NCBI RefSeq assembly: GCF_900163545.1
Contig: NZ_FUHW01000004.1
Coordinates: 27,792-91,791, forward strand
Direction of reading: 5' to 3'
Length of the DNA: 64,000 nucleotides
Source: Arthrobacter rhombi
Lineage (GTDB): Bacteria; Actinomycetota; Actinomycetes; Actinomycetales; Micrococcaceae
In this document: positions 54,039 through 63,568 of the stretch, one piece after another
Position numbering within the stretch: the first letter of the stretch is position 1
Layout of the letters: each line of letters begins with the position of its first letter
Notes under the pieces: model-generated
The model's input: the letters and a program-made list of their open reading frames with translations, nothing else
Database searches by the model: none
What the model was told of the DNA's origin: nothing
Made by a program: the position numbers and the translations under genes

Positions 54039-55160
54039 CTAGTTAGGAAGTCTGACTGGCATGACTAAGTAGCGGTAATCGTCCTCGTCATTGCCATCAA
54101 GGGCTTTTTGCGCCGTCATCATCGCGGGTTTTGGGGCAGTTGTAAATGAGAATCGCACGAACTCTGTGTTGAACGCATTCAATCCCTCGCTCAAATAAGC
54201 GGGGTTGAAAGCAACGGTGATTTCATCGCCTTCAAGTTGGGCTTCGATAGCTTCTTCAGCTTGGGCATCTTCACCAGTGCCGGCATCAAGGGCCAGTTGG
54301 GAATCGGTGAAGGCCAGTCGAACCGGTGTATTACGTTCAGCCACGACGGCTACACGGCGGACGGCCTCGACTAGCTCATGGGTACGTACCGTTGCATGTA
54401 TCGGCGTGTTCTCAGGGAACAACGACCGGATTTTCGGATAGTCACCGTCGACGAGTAGCGAAGTGGTGCGCCGGTTCCCGCTTTCAAAACCGATGAGGTC
54501 GCTGTTCTCTCCGAGGGCAATCTGTAATTCGCCGGCACCGCCAAGGGTCTTGGCAACTTCGTTGAGCGTTTTTGCCTTAACGAGTGCAGAAGTCGACAGA
54601 CCGGGCGTTGAAGGTTTCCAGTGCACTTCACGCATGGCCAGACGGTATCGGTCAGTTGCCAGGAAGGTGATCAAGTCGTCTTCGATCTCCATCTTGACAC
54701 CCGTGAGAATCGGAAGTGTGTCGTCCTTGGAAGCGGCCACGATGACTTGTGCGATGGCTTCAGAGAAGGCTGCACCGTCGACGACACCTGCAATTTCCGG
54801 CAATACCGGGAGTTCGGGGTAGTCCGCAACCGGCATTGTTGCCAAATGGAAGCGGCTGCGCCCGCAAGTCACGGTGACTTTGGAACCTTCAGTTTCGATG
54901 GTGACAGTCGCCTGCGGCAGGCTTCGGCAGATCTCGGCCAATAACTTGCCTGAAACAAGGATCTTTCCTGGGGTTGAGACTTCTGCAGCGATTTCCAAGT
55001 GAGCGGAAATCTCGTAATCAAACCCGGCGAAGGAAACTACTGATTCTCCTGCGCTGATCAGGATTCCCGAGAGTACCGGAGACGGAGGCCGCTGTGACAG
55101 CGAACGGGCGGTCCAGGACACGGCATCTGCCAGGACGTCCCTTTCGACACTGAACTTCAC
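54039..55160 (-). CDS. dnaN: DNA polymerase III sliding clamp (beta subunit)
   Basis: Ring-shaped processivity factor. 373 residues with three similar clamp domains and the family start MKFSVERDVLADAVSWTARSL. The C terminus YRYLVMPVRLPN is the conserved end of the protein-binding cleft. GTG start with GGCGGA upstream. It is separated from dnaA by the 404-bp origin spacer. Confidence 0.98.
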   Translation of the reverse strand: MKFSVERDVLADAVSWTARSLSQRPPSPVLSGILISAGESVVSFAGFDYEISAHLEIAAEVSTPGKILVSGKLLAEICRSLPQATVTIETEGSKVTVTCGRSRFHLATMPVADYPELPVLPEIAGVVDGAAFSEAIAQVIVAASKDDTLPILTGVKMEIEDDLITFLATDRYRLAMREVHWKPSTPGLSTSALVKAKTLNEVAKTLGGAGELQIALGENSDLIGFESGNRRTTSLLVDGDYPKIRSLFPENTPIHATVRTHELVEAVRRVAVVAERNTPVRLAFTDSQLALDAGTGEDAQAEEAIEAQLEGDEITVAFNPAYLSEGLNAFNTEFVRFSFTTAPKPAMMTAQKALDGNDEDDYRYLVMPVRLPN

Positions 55161-55564
55161 GTAGTGATCCGCCTTTCACAGCTTTTGGTGACAACTTTCC
55201 GGTGCAAGCTTAGCCCGAGTAATCAACGAGGGCATACTGCCCCTTGCGATCTTTGAACAAAGAGCCAGGGAGGTCGGGAACGGGAACTTGTTATCTGGAT
55301 TCTTCTAGAAATAGGGACTAGTAGTGTTAATAACCCTTGTGGATACTGTGGATAACTGCTTTCCAGCTGCTCTTCTCGGGCTTTATGGGTGTTCATAAGT
55401 TGTGCGTTCGCATCAGGTGAAGTCCAACAGGCCCGTGGATAAGAATAATTGTCATTTTGTGCGTCCACAGGGAACACCGAGTTATCCGCAGAAGAAGCTA
55501 CTCATCCACTTAACTATCCACAGACTTATCCACAAGGGTGCATATCGCCGTGAATTCGGGCTTT
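55161..55564. other. Origin of replication (oriC), dnaA-dnaN spacer
   Basis: A 404-bp AT-richer spacer with clustered DnaA boxes: perfect TTATCCACA at 55526-55534 and, reversed, TGTGGATAA at 55347-55355; near matches TGTGGATAC 55338-55346, CGTGGATAA 55434-55442, TTATCCGCA 55482-55490 and CTATCCACA 55514-55522. AT-rich candidate unwinding segments lie at about 55300-55335 and 55440-55460. Genes on both sides read away from the dnaA locus. This layout is the standard actinobacterial origin. Confidence 0.9.
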
Positions 55565-56980
55565 TCAGCCTTCACGTTGCTGCTGCTTGATTCGGTTGGT
55601 GAGCTCAGTCACCTGGTTGAAGATTGCCCGGCGCTCAGCCATGAGTTCCCTAATTTTGCGATCTGCGTGGATGACGGTCGTGTGATCGCGGCCGCCGAGC
55701 TCTGCCCCGATTTTAGGAAGCGACATGTCTGTGAGCTCTCGCAGGAGATACATAGCGATCTGGCGTGCCGTCACCAGAGTGCGGGTTCTGGACTTGCTGT
55801 TGAGTTCTTCGATGCTCAGATTAAAGTAGTCAGCGGTCTGGGCAATGATTGCAGCCGGCGTGATCTCCTGGGCGCCCTCATCAGTGATCAGGTCCTTGAG
55901 TACTTGTTCCGCCAAGGTCAAATCCACTGTCTGGTTGTTCAAGGAGGCAAACGCGGTGACCCGAATAAGGGCACCTTCGAGTTCGCGGATGTTCGTTGAA
56001 ATCTTGGAAGCGATGTATTCCATGACTTCGTCAGGAGCAGAGAGACCCTCTGCGGTGGCCTTTTTGCGAAGGATCGCGATTCGGGTTTCCAATTCAGGGG
56101 GCTGGATGTCCGTCAGCAGGCCCCACTCGAAACGTGAACGCATTCGGTCTTCAAATCCCGCCAGCTGTTTTGGCGGGAGATCCGAAGTAATCACGACTTG
56201 CTTATTGTGGTTATGCAGAGCATTAAAGGTGTGGAAGAACTCCTCCTGTGTCGCATCCTTGTTCGCGAGGAATTGGATGTCGTCGATCAAGAGGATGTCA
56301 ACGTTGCGGTACGTCTGCTTGAAACTGGCACCTTCGTCATCTCTGATGGAGTTGATGAAGTCATTGGTGAACTCTTCAGAGTTCACATACCTGACCCTGA
56401 TGCCGTTATAGAGATGCCGGGCATAGTGGCCGATGGCATGGAGCAGGTGGGTCTTACCTAGCCCCGAATCGCCATATATGAACAACGGGTTATATGCCTT
56501 GGCCGGTGCCTCAGCAACCGCAACAGCAGCAGCGTGGGCGAAGCGGTTCGAGGATCCGATGACAAAGGTATCGAAGATGTACTTAGGATTCAGACGGCCG
56601 AATTCCTGAGAATTCGACGGAGGAGCCGGCTGTGGACGGTTGTCGCTTATCCGTTCCTTGGCCACTGGAGCCGGCTCGGGTTTACTGGGCTCCGGTTCCG
56701 AGTCAGGGACCAGATCGGCATCAATACTGAATGCGCAGAGGATATCGTCCTGGAAAACCTGTCGAAGGGCGGCATCGAGAGAACTCTTCAACTGTGTTTG
56801 GAGGACTTCTCGGGTCAACTCATTGGGCACGGCCAACAACAAGGTGGTGCCGATCAAACCGAGCGGCCGTGCGTGGACCACGAAGCCGCGTTGACGAGGA
56901 GTGACCCGATCGTCTTGTTCGAGTATTCGAACGACTTGACGCCAGGCACTGCCGACACTGTTGGATTCGTCTGTGCTCAT
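55565..56980 (-). CDS. dnaA: Chromosomal replication initiator DnaA
   Basis: AAA+ protein that binds DnaA boxes and melts the origin. 471 residues from ATG 56980, chosen because GGGGGAG lies about 6 nt upstream and the protein then opens in the usual way; the frame extends to 57058 without support. Domain I about 1-100, a short linker, the AAA+ core with Walker A GDSGLGKTHLL and Walker B ILLIDDIQFL, and domain IV with the DNA-binding signature LGGRDHTTVIHADRKI. Confidence 0.98.
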   Translation of the reverse strand: MSTDESNSVGSAWRQVVRILEQDDRVTPRQRGFVVHARPLGLIGTTLLLAVPNELTREVLQTQLKSSLDAALRQVFQDDILCAFSIDADLVPDSEPEPSKPEPAPVAKERISDNRPQPAPPSNSQEFGRLNPKYIFDTFVIGSSNRFAHAAAVAVAEAPAKAYNPLFIYGDSGLGKTHLLHAIGHYARHLYNGIRVRYVNSEEFTNDFINSIRDDEGASFKQTYRNVDILLIDDIQFLANKDATQEEFFHTFNALHNHNKQVVITSDLPPKQLAGFEDRMRSRFEWGLLTDIQPPELETRIAILRKKATAEGLSAPDEVMEYIASKISTNIRELEGALIRVTAFASLNNQTVDLTLAEQVLKDLITDEGAQEITPAAIIAQTADYFNLSIEELNSKSRTRTLVTARQIAMYLLRELTDMSLPKIGAELGGRDHTTVIHADRKIRELMAERRAIFNQVTELTNRIKQQQREG

Positions 56981-57501
56981 TGCGATCTCCCCCTTCAAGG
57001 TGGCCCGGTCCGGCGATATGGTTCCGCTGACCCGCGCCTGATGCGATAAGAGGACCAACGAGTATCGATTCTAGCCGTCATCCACAGTGTTATTCACAGT
57101 CCGTGGATAACTACGAAGTCATGGCTTCCCTTCGAGGAACACCAATAGATTCCAGCGGATACCCGCCATGAGCCCGATCGGAGAAGGGGTGAGGGGGTCG
57201 GGAAAACATGGAATTGCTTGCGCGTTGTCCACAACTGTGGATTAATGAAGGCGAAGTTATTCACAGCCTGGGGACTTGAGTGTCCAAGGCCGTTGACGCG
57301 TGCCGGTTTGACCTTCATCCCACGCGTCGCCTATCGTAGTTTAGTCCTGTGTGTGTGCTTTGGGCTCTGTAGTCAGTCCGCTAACCGCGGTCTACGGACC
57401 AGACAAACCAACGCACCACATGAAATACGAGCGTCAGCCTGTTCTTCCCCCTTGTAGCAACGGGTTAAGGCGCATCCTTTGATCGTCTTGGAGTTACTAC
57501 T
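56981..57501. other. dnaA-rpmH intergenic region with second DnaA-box group
   Basis: Divergent spacer of 521 bp. DnaA-box-like 9-mers: TCATCCACA 57078-57086, TTATTCACA 57090-57098, CGTGGATAA 57102-57110, TTGTCCACA 57225-57233, TGTGGATTA 57236-57244 and TTATTCACA 57257-57265. None is perfect, so they are likely weaker sites used for dnaA autoregulation or as the outer part of the origin. The rpmH promoter is near 57308. No gene is seen. Confidence 0.75.
57308..57337 (+). promoter_or_regulatory. Putative rpmH promoter
   Basis: TTGACC at 57308-57313 and TATCGT at 57332-57337, 18 bp apart. It lies about 165 bp before the rpmH start, giving a long leader. Confidence 0.55.
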
Positions 57502-57639
57502 GTGAGCAAGCGGACTTTTCAGCCGAATAACCGCCGTCGTGCCAAGAAGCACGGCTTCCGTCTTCGTATGCGCACCCGTGCGGGTCGCGCCATCCTGTCA
57601 GCACGCCGGTCCAAGGGCCGCACCGAGCTGTCTGCATAG
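57502..57639 (+). CDS. rpmH: 50S ribosomal protein L34
   Basis: A 45-residue, very basic protein with the complete L34 pattern: [19 protein letters not shown] at the start, then [18 protein letters not shown] start at 57502, preceded by CTTGGAG. First gene of the rightward origin operon; rnpA follows after 70 bp. Its short length keeps it below common ORF cut-offs. Confidence 0.98.
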   Translation: MSKRTFQPNNRRRAKKHGFRLRMRTRAGRAILSARRSKGRTELSA

Positions 57640-57709
57640 CATCGAGTCATTCCTGCAGATCGCGCGCTGGTGATGTGAACATGTTCCCCGACAGCGTCGG
57701 ACACTGATC

Positions 57710-58105
57710 ATGTTGCCCATGAGACACCGTCTCCGCGCAGCTGCGGAATTCTCTGCCACCGTACGTTCCGGTGCCCGTTCTGGGCGCCGGAACGTCGTGC
57801 TATACGCGTACTTGCGGCCCGAAGCCTGTCTGACCGAACCCACGAGGTTCGGTTTTATCGTGTCAAAAGCCGTCGGGAACGCGGTGACTCGCAATCTCGT
57901 TAAAAGGAGATTGAGGGCTGTAGCAGCGCAGCAGCTACCCGCTCTTGCGCCGGGATACGACGTCGTGATGCGAGCACTTCCTGCTTCGGCTCAGGCCACA
58001 TGGGCGGGTTTGTCGGTGGATGCGCGCCGAGCGTTGGACAAGTCGTGCCGGCAAGCAGCCGAGCGGGAGACGGAGAGCATGAGAAGGAGGCATTCGGATG
58101 GGTAA
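57710..58105 (+). CDS. rnpA: Ribonuclease P protein component
   Basis: Basic protein subunit of RNase P, which trims tRNA 5' ends. 131 residues with the family motif [15 protein letters not shown] (RNR region) and the N-terminal [17 protein letters not shown]. Start is ATG 57710, or three codons later at 57719. The end overlaps the start of yidD by 8 bp. Confidence 0.95.
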   Translation: MLPMRHRLRAAAEFSATVRSGARSGRRNVVLYAYLRPEACLTEPTRFGFIVSKAVGNAVTRNLVKRRLRAVAAQQLPALAPGYDVVMRALPASAQATWAGLSVDARRALDKSCRQAAERETESMRRRHSDG

Positions 58106-58469
58106 CCCTCCTTCGGGCACCGGTTCCCCCGATGTTCGGTGGCTCCTGGACCTTCCTCGGAACCTATTGATCGTCTTGATCATGGGGTACAGGAAGGCGA
58201 TCTCGCCCTTATACGGGGACGTTTGTCGATACTTTCCCAGTTGCTCGGCGTACGGGCTGGAAGCGGTCACGGCGCATGGTGCCGTGAAAGGCAGCGCGTT
58301 GGCTTTTTGGCGCGTCCTGCGTTGCAATCCTTGGAGTCACGGTGGCATCGATCATGTTCCTGTCGGTTCCAGGATTTGGCCAGAAGGCAGAACCCCCAAG
58401 ATCATGGTGTTGAATCATCCGCCGATTCCCGCCGACGATGATGCCGCGGACGCGGCTCGAGGAGCATAA
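58098..58469 (+). CDS. yidD: Membrane protein insertion efficiency factor YidD
   Basis: A 123-residue member of the YidD (DUF37) family with the conserved Cys pattern and motifs [27 protein letters not shown], in part, and [17 protein letters not shown]. It is thought to aid YidC-dependent insertion at the inner membrane face. The C-terminal extension after the domain is Asp/Ala-rich. It overlaps rnpA and lies 6 bp before yidC. Confidence 0.95.
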   Translation: MGNPPSGTGSPDVRWLLDLPRNLLIVLIMGYRKAISPLYGDVCRYFPSCSAYGLEAVTAHGAVKGSALAFWRVLRCNPWSHGGIDHVPVGSRIWPEGRTPKIMVLNHPPIPADDDAADAARGA

Positions 58470-58475
58470 CCGGAA

Positions 58476-59435
58476 ATGAACTTCCTAGACACACTTCTGT
58501 GGCCATTCACCCAAGTGGTCTCATGGATCCTTCGGGCCTTCCACGCGATCTTTACGTTCGTGGGCATGGATCCCGACTCCGGTTGGACCTGGACATTGTC
58601 CATCATCTGCCTGGTGCTCCTCATTCGTACCGCACTGATCCCTGTTTTTGTGAAACAGATCAAGGCCCAGCGGGCCATGCAGGTCCTTCAGCCCGATCTG
58701 AAGAAGCTGCAAGCTAAATACAAGGGCAAGAAGGACCAGCTTTCGCAGCAGGCCATGATTGCCGAACAGCGGGAGCTGTTCAAGAAACACAAGACCAACC
58801 CGTTGGCTTCCTGCTTGCCGATTCTGGTGCAGATGCCGTTCTTCTTCGCGCTCTTCCGAACGCTGAACAACGCCTCGCGTGCCAGTGATCAGGGGGAAAG
58901 CGTCGGAGCGTTGTCGGTCAACCTGGTGCGTAGCTTTGACGGTTCGACCATTTTCGGCGCCGGTCTGTCGGAAACCTTCCTCGGAACGGTGAACTCAGGG
59001 GCCCCGAAGGTTTCCGTCATCATCACGGCCATTGTCATGATTATTGCGATGTCGGCTAGCCAGTTCACGACGCAGCGGCAGATCATGACGAAGAACATGA
59101 CAAAGGAAGCCCTTGAAGGCCCCTTCATGCAGCAGCAGAAGATGATGATGTACATCCTGCCGCTTGTCTTTGGTATCGGTGGAATCAACTTCCCCATCGG
59201 CGTACTGATCTACTGGACTGCCACGAACGTTTGGACACTGGGACAACAGTTCTATGTGATCCGCAATAACCCAACCCCCGGATCCCAGGCCGCACGTGAA
59301 CTCAATGAACGACGTGCCGCCAAGGGTCTTCCGCCTCTCGGGCAGAAGAAGACCGACGAAGTCGTTGAGGTTGAGGTCATTGAGCCCAAGGGACAGCGCG
59401 AACAACCGCAGCGCAAGAACAGGAAGAAGAAGTAG
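58476..59435 (+). CDS. yidC: Membrane protein insertase YidC (Oxa1 family)
   Basis: Inserts and folds membrane proteins with or without SecYEG. 319 residues with five hydrophobic helices; the cytoplasmic hairpin contains LQPDLKKLQAKYKGKKDQL, and the helix with PLASCLPILVQMPFFFALFR is a strong signature. There is no lipoprotein signal, unlike Firmicute SpoIIIJ. The C-terminal tail is Lys/Arg-rich (REQPQRKNRKKK), consistent with ribosome contact. GGA-type site just upstream. Confidence 0.97.
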   Translation: MNFLDTLLWPFTQVVSWILRAFHAIFTFVGMDPDSGWTWTLSIICLVLLIRTALIPVFVKQIKAQRAMQVLQPDLKKLQAKYKGKKDQLSQQAMIAEQRELFKKHKTNPLASCLPILVQMPFFFALFRTLNNASRASDQGESVGALSVNLVRSFDGSTIFGAGLSETFLGTVNSGAPKVSVIITAIVMIIAMSASQFTTQRQIMTKNMTKEALEGPFMQQQKMMMYILPLVFGIGGINFPIGVLIYWTATNVWTLGQQFYVIRNNPTPGSQAARELNERRAAKGLPPLGQKKTDEVVEVEVIEPKGQREQPQRKNRKKK

Positions 59436-59438
59436 ACG

Positions 59439-60011
59439 ATGAGTGCCTCTGATGTGAATGCCGCCGAGACGGACCAGTCCGGAGTGGAGGAGTCGGACTC
59501 GTCCACACAAGAGATCGACCCGACCGCCGATGCACCAACGCGGGCAGAGGAAGAGGGCGACATTGCTGCGGACTACCTCGAGGAATTGCTCGATATTGCC
59601 GACTTGGACGGTGACATCGATATTGAGGTGAGGAACGGGCGGACTTACATTTCCATCGTTGGCGAAGGCGCCGAGGATGAATCCCTCAAAGAACTCATTG
59701 GTCGGGAGGGAGAAGGACTCGAAGCCCTCCAAGAATTGGCGCGCCTCGCTGTCCTCTCAGCTACCGGCAATCGGTCGCGCTTAGTTCTGGATATTGCCGG
59801 CTACCGTGATGGCCGGGCAGGTGAGTTGAAGAAGATCGCCGAAGAAGCCGTCGCCGCTGCCCGCGAAAGTCGTCATGATGTCGCTTTGAAGCCAATGAGT
59901 GCATACGAAAGAAAACTGGTTCATGACGCTGTCGCGGATCTCGGTCTGCAAAGCGAGTCGGAAGGCGAAGGGAGCCGCCGCCATATCGTCGTTTCATTGG
60001 GAAACGTCTAA
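59439..60011 (+). CDS. jag: Jag/KhpB-type single-stranded nucleic acid-binding R3H protein
   Basis: A 190-residue RNA-binding protein. An acidic N terminus (about 1-45) precedes a KH-like domain with LIGREGEGLEALQELARL and an R3H domain with MSAYERKLVHDAV and SRRHIVVS. The normal Jag_N domain is absent, as in most Actinobacteria. It follows yidC by 3 bp and is likely co-translated. Confidence 0.94.
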   Translation: MSASDVNAAETDQSGVEESDSSTQEIDPTADAPTRAEEEGDIAADYLEELLDIADLDGDIDIEVRNGRTYISIVGEGAEDESLKELIGREGEGLEALQELARLAVLSATGNRSRLVLDIAGYRDGRAGELKKIAEEAVAAARESRHDVALKPMSAYERKLVHDAVADLGLQSESEGEGSRRHIVVSLGNV

Positions 60012-60056
60012 GTATCCGGCCAAGACCGTCCTACTGAAGTAGAAATTGGGAGCGTT

Positions 60057-60707
60057 GTGATCCAGGAAGTAGAGCCGAGCCGCGAGGAATTGAGAGGGGC
60101 ACAGGAGATTTTCGGAGATCGTCTGTCCCTGGCAGAGAGGTACATTCAGCATCTCGCCACCACCGGTATGGAACGCGGTCTCCTCGGCCCACGAGAAGTC
60201 CCGCGACTGTGGAGCAGGCACGTCCTGAACTGCGCGGTCGTCGCAGATTTGATTCCCGAAGGCGCTGAGGTCGCCGATGTAGGAAGCGGCGCCGGCCTGC
60301 CCGGGCTCACGTTCGCGATTGCCCGTCCAGACTTGTCTCTGACCCTGATTGAGCCACTGGAACGTCGTTGTATCTGGTTGAACGAAGTTGTCGAAGACCT
60401 CGGATTGACCAACGTCACCGTCTATCGTTCCCGTGCTGAGCAGGCCGTAGAGCATATCAATGCGGATGTGGTCACGGCCCGGGCGGTTTCAGCACTTGGC
60501 AATCTCGCCGGGCTGACCATCCCGCTGCTGCATGGCCAGGGCGAGGTGTTGGCCATCAAGGGACGCAGTGCCGCCGAAGAAGTCGAAAAGGCCTCCAAGG
60601 TCCTTCGAAAGCTGGGTGCTCGAAAGACTGAAGTAGTGACCGTGGGCGACGCCCTGTTGGAGGAAACCACGACGGTCGTCAGGATCAACGTCGGTCCGGC
60701 TTCTTAA
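60057..60707 (+). CDS. rsmG: 16S rRNA (guanine527-N7)-methyltransferase RsmG
   Basis: Methylates G527 of 16S rRNA using SAM. 216 residues with the SAM-binding motif VADVGSGAGLPGLTFAIARPD, in part, LIEPLERRCIWLNEV and VTARAVSALGNL. GTG start at 60057 after GGGAG. Loss of this gene is a known cause of low-level streptomycin resistance in other bacteria. It closes the rpmH-to-rsmG series. Confidence 0.95.
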   Translation: MIQEVEPSREELRGAQEIFGDRLSLAERYIQHLATTGMERGLLGPREVPRLWSRHVLNCAVVADLIPEGAEVADVGSGAGLPGLTFAIARPDLSLTLIEPLERRCIWLNEVVEDLGLTNVTVYRSRAEQAVEHINADVVTARAVSALGNLAGLTIPLLHGQGEVLAIKGRSAAEEVEKASKVLRKLGARKTEVVTVGDALLEETTTVVRINVGPAS

Positions 60708-60761
60708 ACGGTAGGCTGTACTGGTGGCGAACTCGCCATTGATGTGGTGAGGAGAAGCAGA

Positions 60762-60854
60762 ATGGAGAGCAGGGAGGCCAAGAGCGCTCACCCGCATCCG
60801 TCTACTCCTGGCACTCGGCACTGCACCGCCAATAGGACAACCAGAGTTGGTTGA
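60762..60854 (+). CDS. Possible 30-residue ORF upstream of parA
   Basis: ATG 60762 with AGGAG 7 nt upstream, TGA at 60852-60854. A TAGGCT -10-like box at 60712-60717 suggests that the transcript starts near 60724. The peptide is rich in Thr, Arg, Ser, Pro and His and matches nothing I know. It ends 6 bp before a parS site. It may be a leader peptide or chance. Confidence 0.3.
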   Translation: MESREAKSAHPHPSTPGTRHCTANRTTRVG

Positions 60855-60860
60855 TTCCCT

Positions 60861-60876
60861 TGTTTCACGTGAAACG
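60861..60876. promoter_or_regulatory. parS centromere site 1
   Basis: TGTTTCACGTGAAACG: 15 of 16 bases of the consensus parS palindrome, upstream of parA. Confidence 0.95.
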
Positions 60877-60920
60877 TGGTTCCCCGTGTGTCGGGCTAGC
60901 CGTCAGCCTCACGCAGAGTC

Positions 60921-61889
60921 TTGGAGGACGGAAGCATCAAGCAGCAAGAAGAATTTCAGTCGGAAGCGAAGGCACCGGTTCGGGACATGATGGACAGCAT
61001 CGACGAGAGCACGCCGCTGGCTAGCCAGCTGGCCAATGAAACTAGACGTCGCGAGAAGCTGAGCGGCACCAGCCTGCCGAAACCCGATAACACGCGGTAT
61101 TTGACGGTCAGCAACCAAAAGGGTGGCGTCGGCAAGACGACAACGACCGTGAACATTGCTGCTGCCTTAGCGAAGGCTGGAATGAATGTCCTGGTTGTTG
61201 ATATCGACCCCCAGGGCAACGCGTCAACGGCGCTGGGAATCGAGCATCATGCTGAAGTCGACAGTATCTATGATGTCCTCATCAACGACGTGCCGCTCAG
61301 CGAAGTACTGGCTCCGTGCCCCCAGTTCCCCAATCTCTTAGTTGCCCCTGCGACGATCCATTTGGCCGGCGCGGAGATCGAATTGGTATCCCTCGTTGCC
61401 CGAGAACAGCGGCTGCGGCGCGCACTCGATCAGTACGCGAAGAGTCTTGAAGAAGACGGGGCGGAACGCCTGGACTACGTTTTTATCGATTGCCCCCCTA
61501 GTTTGGGCCTATTGACCGTCAATGCCTTTGTGGCAGCTCAAGAAGTGCTCATCCCGATTCAGTGTGAGTACTATGCCCTTGAGGGCTTGAGTCAGCTGCT
61601 GAGCAATATCGAGCTGATCCAAAAGCATCTCAACTCTGATTTGGTTGTATCCACCATTCTGTTGACGATGTATGACGGTCGCACCAATTTGGCATCTCAG
61701 GTTGCGGATGAGGTGAGGGAACATTTCCCGAGGCAGGTCCTTGGTGCCTTGATCCCACGTAGCGTACGGATTTCGGAGGCGCCGAGTTATCAGCAAACAG
61801 TCGTGACATATGACCCGAGCTCTACCGGAGCGCTGTCCTACCTGGAGGCTGCCGCAGAGATTGCGGAGCGTGGTAGAGACGGCTCCTGA
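60921..61889 (+). CDS. parA: Chromosome partitioning ATPase ParA
   Basis: Walker-type ATPase that moves ParB-parS complexes after replication. The deviant Walker A KGGVGKTTTTVNIAAALA, the DIDPQGNAST motif and FIDCPPSLG identify it. The start is unclear: the TTG at 60921 (322 residues) has a poor ribosome-binding site; GGAGG at 60923-60927 is well placed, but the codon 8 nt later in frame is ATC; ATG 60987/60990 gives a 299-300 residue protein that begins like other actinobacterial ParA (MDSIDESTPLASQL). I give the longest frame. parS sites flank it. Confidence 0.95.
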   Translation: MEDGSIKQQEEFQSEAKAPVRDMMDSIDESTPLASQLANETRRREKLSGTSLPKPDNTRYLTVSNQKGGVGKTTTTVNIAAALAKAGMNVLVVDIDPQGNASTALGIEHHAEVDSIYDVLINDVPLSEVLAPCPQFPNLLVAPATIHLAGAEIELVSLVAREQRLRRALDQYAKSLEEDGAERLDYVFIDCPPSLGLLTVNAFVAAQEVLIPIQCEYYALEGLSQLLSNIELIQKHLNSDLVVSTILLTMYDGRTNLASQVADEVREHFPRQVLGALIPRSVRISEAPSYQQTVVTYDPSSTGALSYLEAAAEIAERGRDGS

Positions 61890-61968
61890 GGTTCCTGGTT
61901 GCCAGTAGACTCGTGGGTAGGTAATTGGCCCGCGCGCGGGCGCGCTGGCAAGGTCGAGAGGACAACGA

Positions 61969-63552
61969 ATGGTTGAGAAGCGACGCGGTTTGGGACGTGG
62001 GCTGGGAGCCCTAATTTCCGGTAGTCCATCAAACGAAGAAGAGAGCCCTTCTCAGGTTGATATTGGTCCTTCAGCACCGCCCGAGGAGACCACGACGAGG
62101 ATTGACGCTACGAAGACGTCTTCCGATTCAAAGTCGCTGACCTCGAAGGTGCCGCAGTCGGCAGACCGCATCAAGACAGCGACGAAGAAGCCTTCAATGC
62201 CGGCGGGCTCATCTGTTTCACGTGAAACATCTGCGGGGAAAGCGAAGAAGACACCGCCGAAGGCAACCAGTGTCTCCGCTGAGAAACCCGTTCCTTCGGA
62301 CGACTCGGAGAGCACTAAAAAGTCCGCGTCGAAAGATTCAAACGACGCCGTGACGCAGAAGGCCGTTTCAGCGGAACCGACGAAAACGAAGTCAGGATCT
62401 TCTGAGTCACCGCGTAAAAGTCGGCCCGTGGATATGTTCTTCACCCCAGGGCGCGCAGAAGGAGAAGCAGCCGGCCAACCTTTATCTGCGGACACAGCTG
62501 AACGCAAGAGTCCAACGACCCGTAATCGACGAGTTGCTGTCCCTGACGTCCTTGGCAAAGTACGGGGACCGCGAGAGGAAGGCGATGGGGCAGAAGATCA
62601 GGACACTGTCGAGAAATCTGTAGCACCACCAAAGGATCAACCTTCGACAAGCTTCGAAGAGTCTCATATCCCGGCCCAGGGAGACACTTCGGCGCAAGCA
62701 GACGATGGAGTTTCACGTGAAACATTGGTGACAGTTCCGGGAGCCACCTTTGCTGAGGTCGCCGTTGGAAGCATCCATCCGAACCGGAAACAACCGCGAA
62801 CGGTCTTCGACGACGAAGACATGGCGGAACTGGTGCACTCGATTCGCGAAGTCGGTCTGCTGCAGCCGATCGTTCTTCGCCCCTCCGATGAAGGCGGAGA
62901 GCAGCAGTATGAGCTAGTCATGGGCGAACGTCGCTGGCGCGCCGTTCAGGAGGCAGGCCTATCGACCATCCCTTCTATCGTCCGGGAAACGGCGGATACA
63001 GCGCTACTGCGTGATGCTCTATTGGAGAACCTCCATCGTTCTCAGTTGAATCCATTGGAGGAGGCGGCAGCTTACCAACAGCTGATGCAGGAGTTTGACT
63101 GTACTCAGGATGAACTGTCGGAACGGATTGGTCGATCACGCCCGCAGATCTCCAACACGATACGGCTCATGAGGCTGCCAGCGTTGGTTCAGCGCAGGGT
63201 GGCCGCCGGAGTTCTTTCCGCTGGTCATGCCCGTGCCCTGCTGGGCTTGGAGGATGTGGCTGACATGGAACGTTTGGCGCAGCGGATCGTGAACGAAGGA
63301 CTTTCCGTTCGCGCCACGGAAGAGATTGTTTCAATGAACGACGGTTTGCGACGCAAATCCCAGGAAAAGAGCCCCCGCTCGACTGCCCGACACGAGCGGC
63401 TTGACTACCTGGCCAATTCTTTGTCGGATCATTTGGAGACGAACGTTAAGATCAGTTTAGGTGCAAAAAAGGGTCGCGTCAGTATCGAGTTCGGATCAGT
63501 AGATGATCTGAACCGCATCATGGGAGTCATTGCACCGTCCGCGGAACAGTAG
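61969..63552 (+). CDS. parB: ParB centromere-binding protein with long disordered N-terminal linker
   Basis: CTP-dependent clamp that loads at parS. It starts [16 protein letters not shown], the ParA-contacting peptide, followed by a Ser/Thr/Lys/Glu-rich linker (about 20-252) much longer than normal. Then the ParB/Srx nuclease-like domain (about 253-345) with the CTP-binding GERRWRA near 318, the helix-turn-helix ([20 protein letters not shown], about 381-400) and the C-terminal dimer region. 527 residues versus roughly 330-450 in most relatives. Two parS sites lie in the linker's coding sequence, each encoding VSRET (83-87 and 248-252). AGAGG precedes the ATG. Confidence 0.96.
   Translation: MVEKRRGLGRGLGALISGSPSNEEESPSQVDIGPSAPPEETTTRIDATKTSSDSKSLTSKVPQSADRIKTATKKPSMPAGSSVSRETSAGKAKKTPPKATSVSAEKPVPSDDSESTKKSASKDSNDAVTQKAVSAEPTKTKSGSSESPRKSRPVDMFFTPGRAEGEAAGQPLSADTAERKSPTTRNRRVAVPDVLGKVRGPREEGDGAEDQDTVEKSVAPPKDQPSTSFEESHIPAQGDTSAQADDGVSRETLVTVPGATFAEVAVGSIHPNRKQPRTVFDDEDMAELVHSIREVGLLQPIVLRPSDEGGEQQYELVMGERRWRAVQEAGLSTIPSIVRETADTALLRDALLENLHRSQLNPLEEAAAYQQLMQEFDCTQDELSERIGRSRPQISNTIRLMRLPALVQRRVAAGVLSAGHARALLGLEDVADMERLAQRIVNEGLSVRATEEIVSMNDGLRRKSQEKSPRSTARHERLDYLANSLSDHLETNVKISLGAKKGRVSIEFGSVDDLNRIMGVIAPSAEQ
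62214..62229. promoter_or_regulatory. parS site 2, inside parB
   Basis: TGTTTCACGTGAAACA, a perfect 16-bp parS, read in frame as VSRET (residues 83-87 of ParB). Confidence 0.97.
62709..62724. promoter_or_regulatory. parS site 3, inside parB
   Basis: AGTTTCACGTGAAACA, one mismatch at the outer base, again read as VSRET (residues 248-252). Confidence 0.95.
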
Positions 63553-63568
63553 TCATCTAGTTCCCAAA

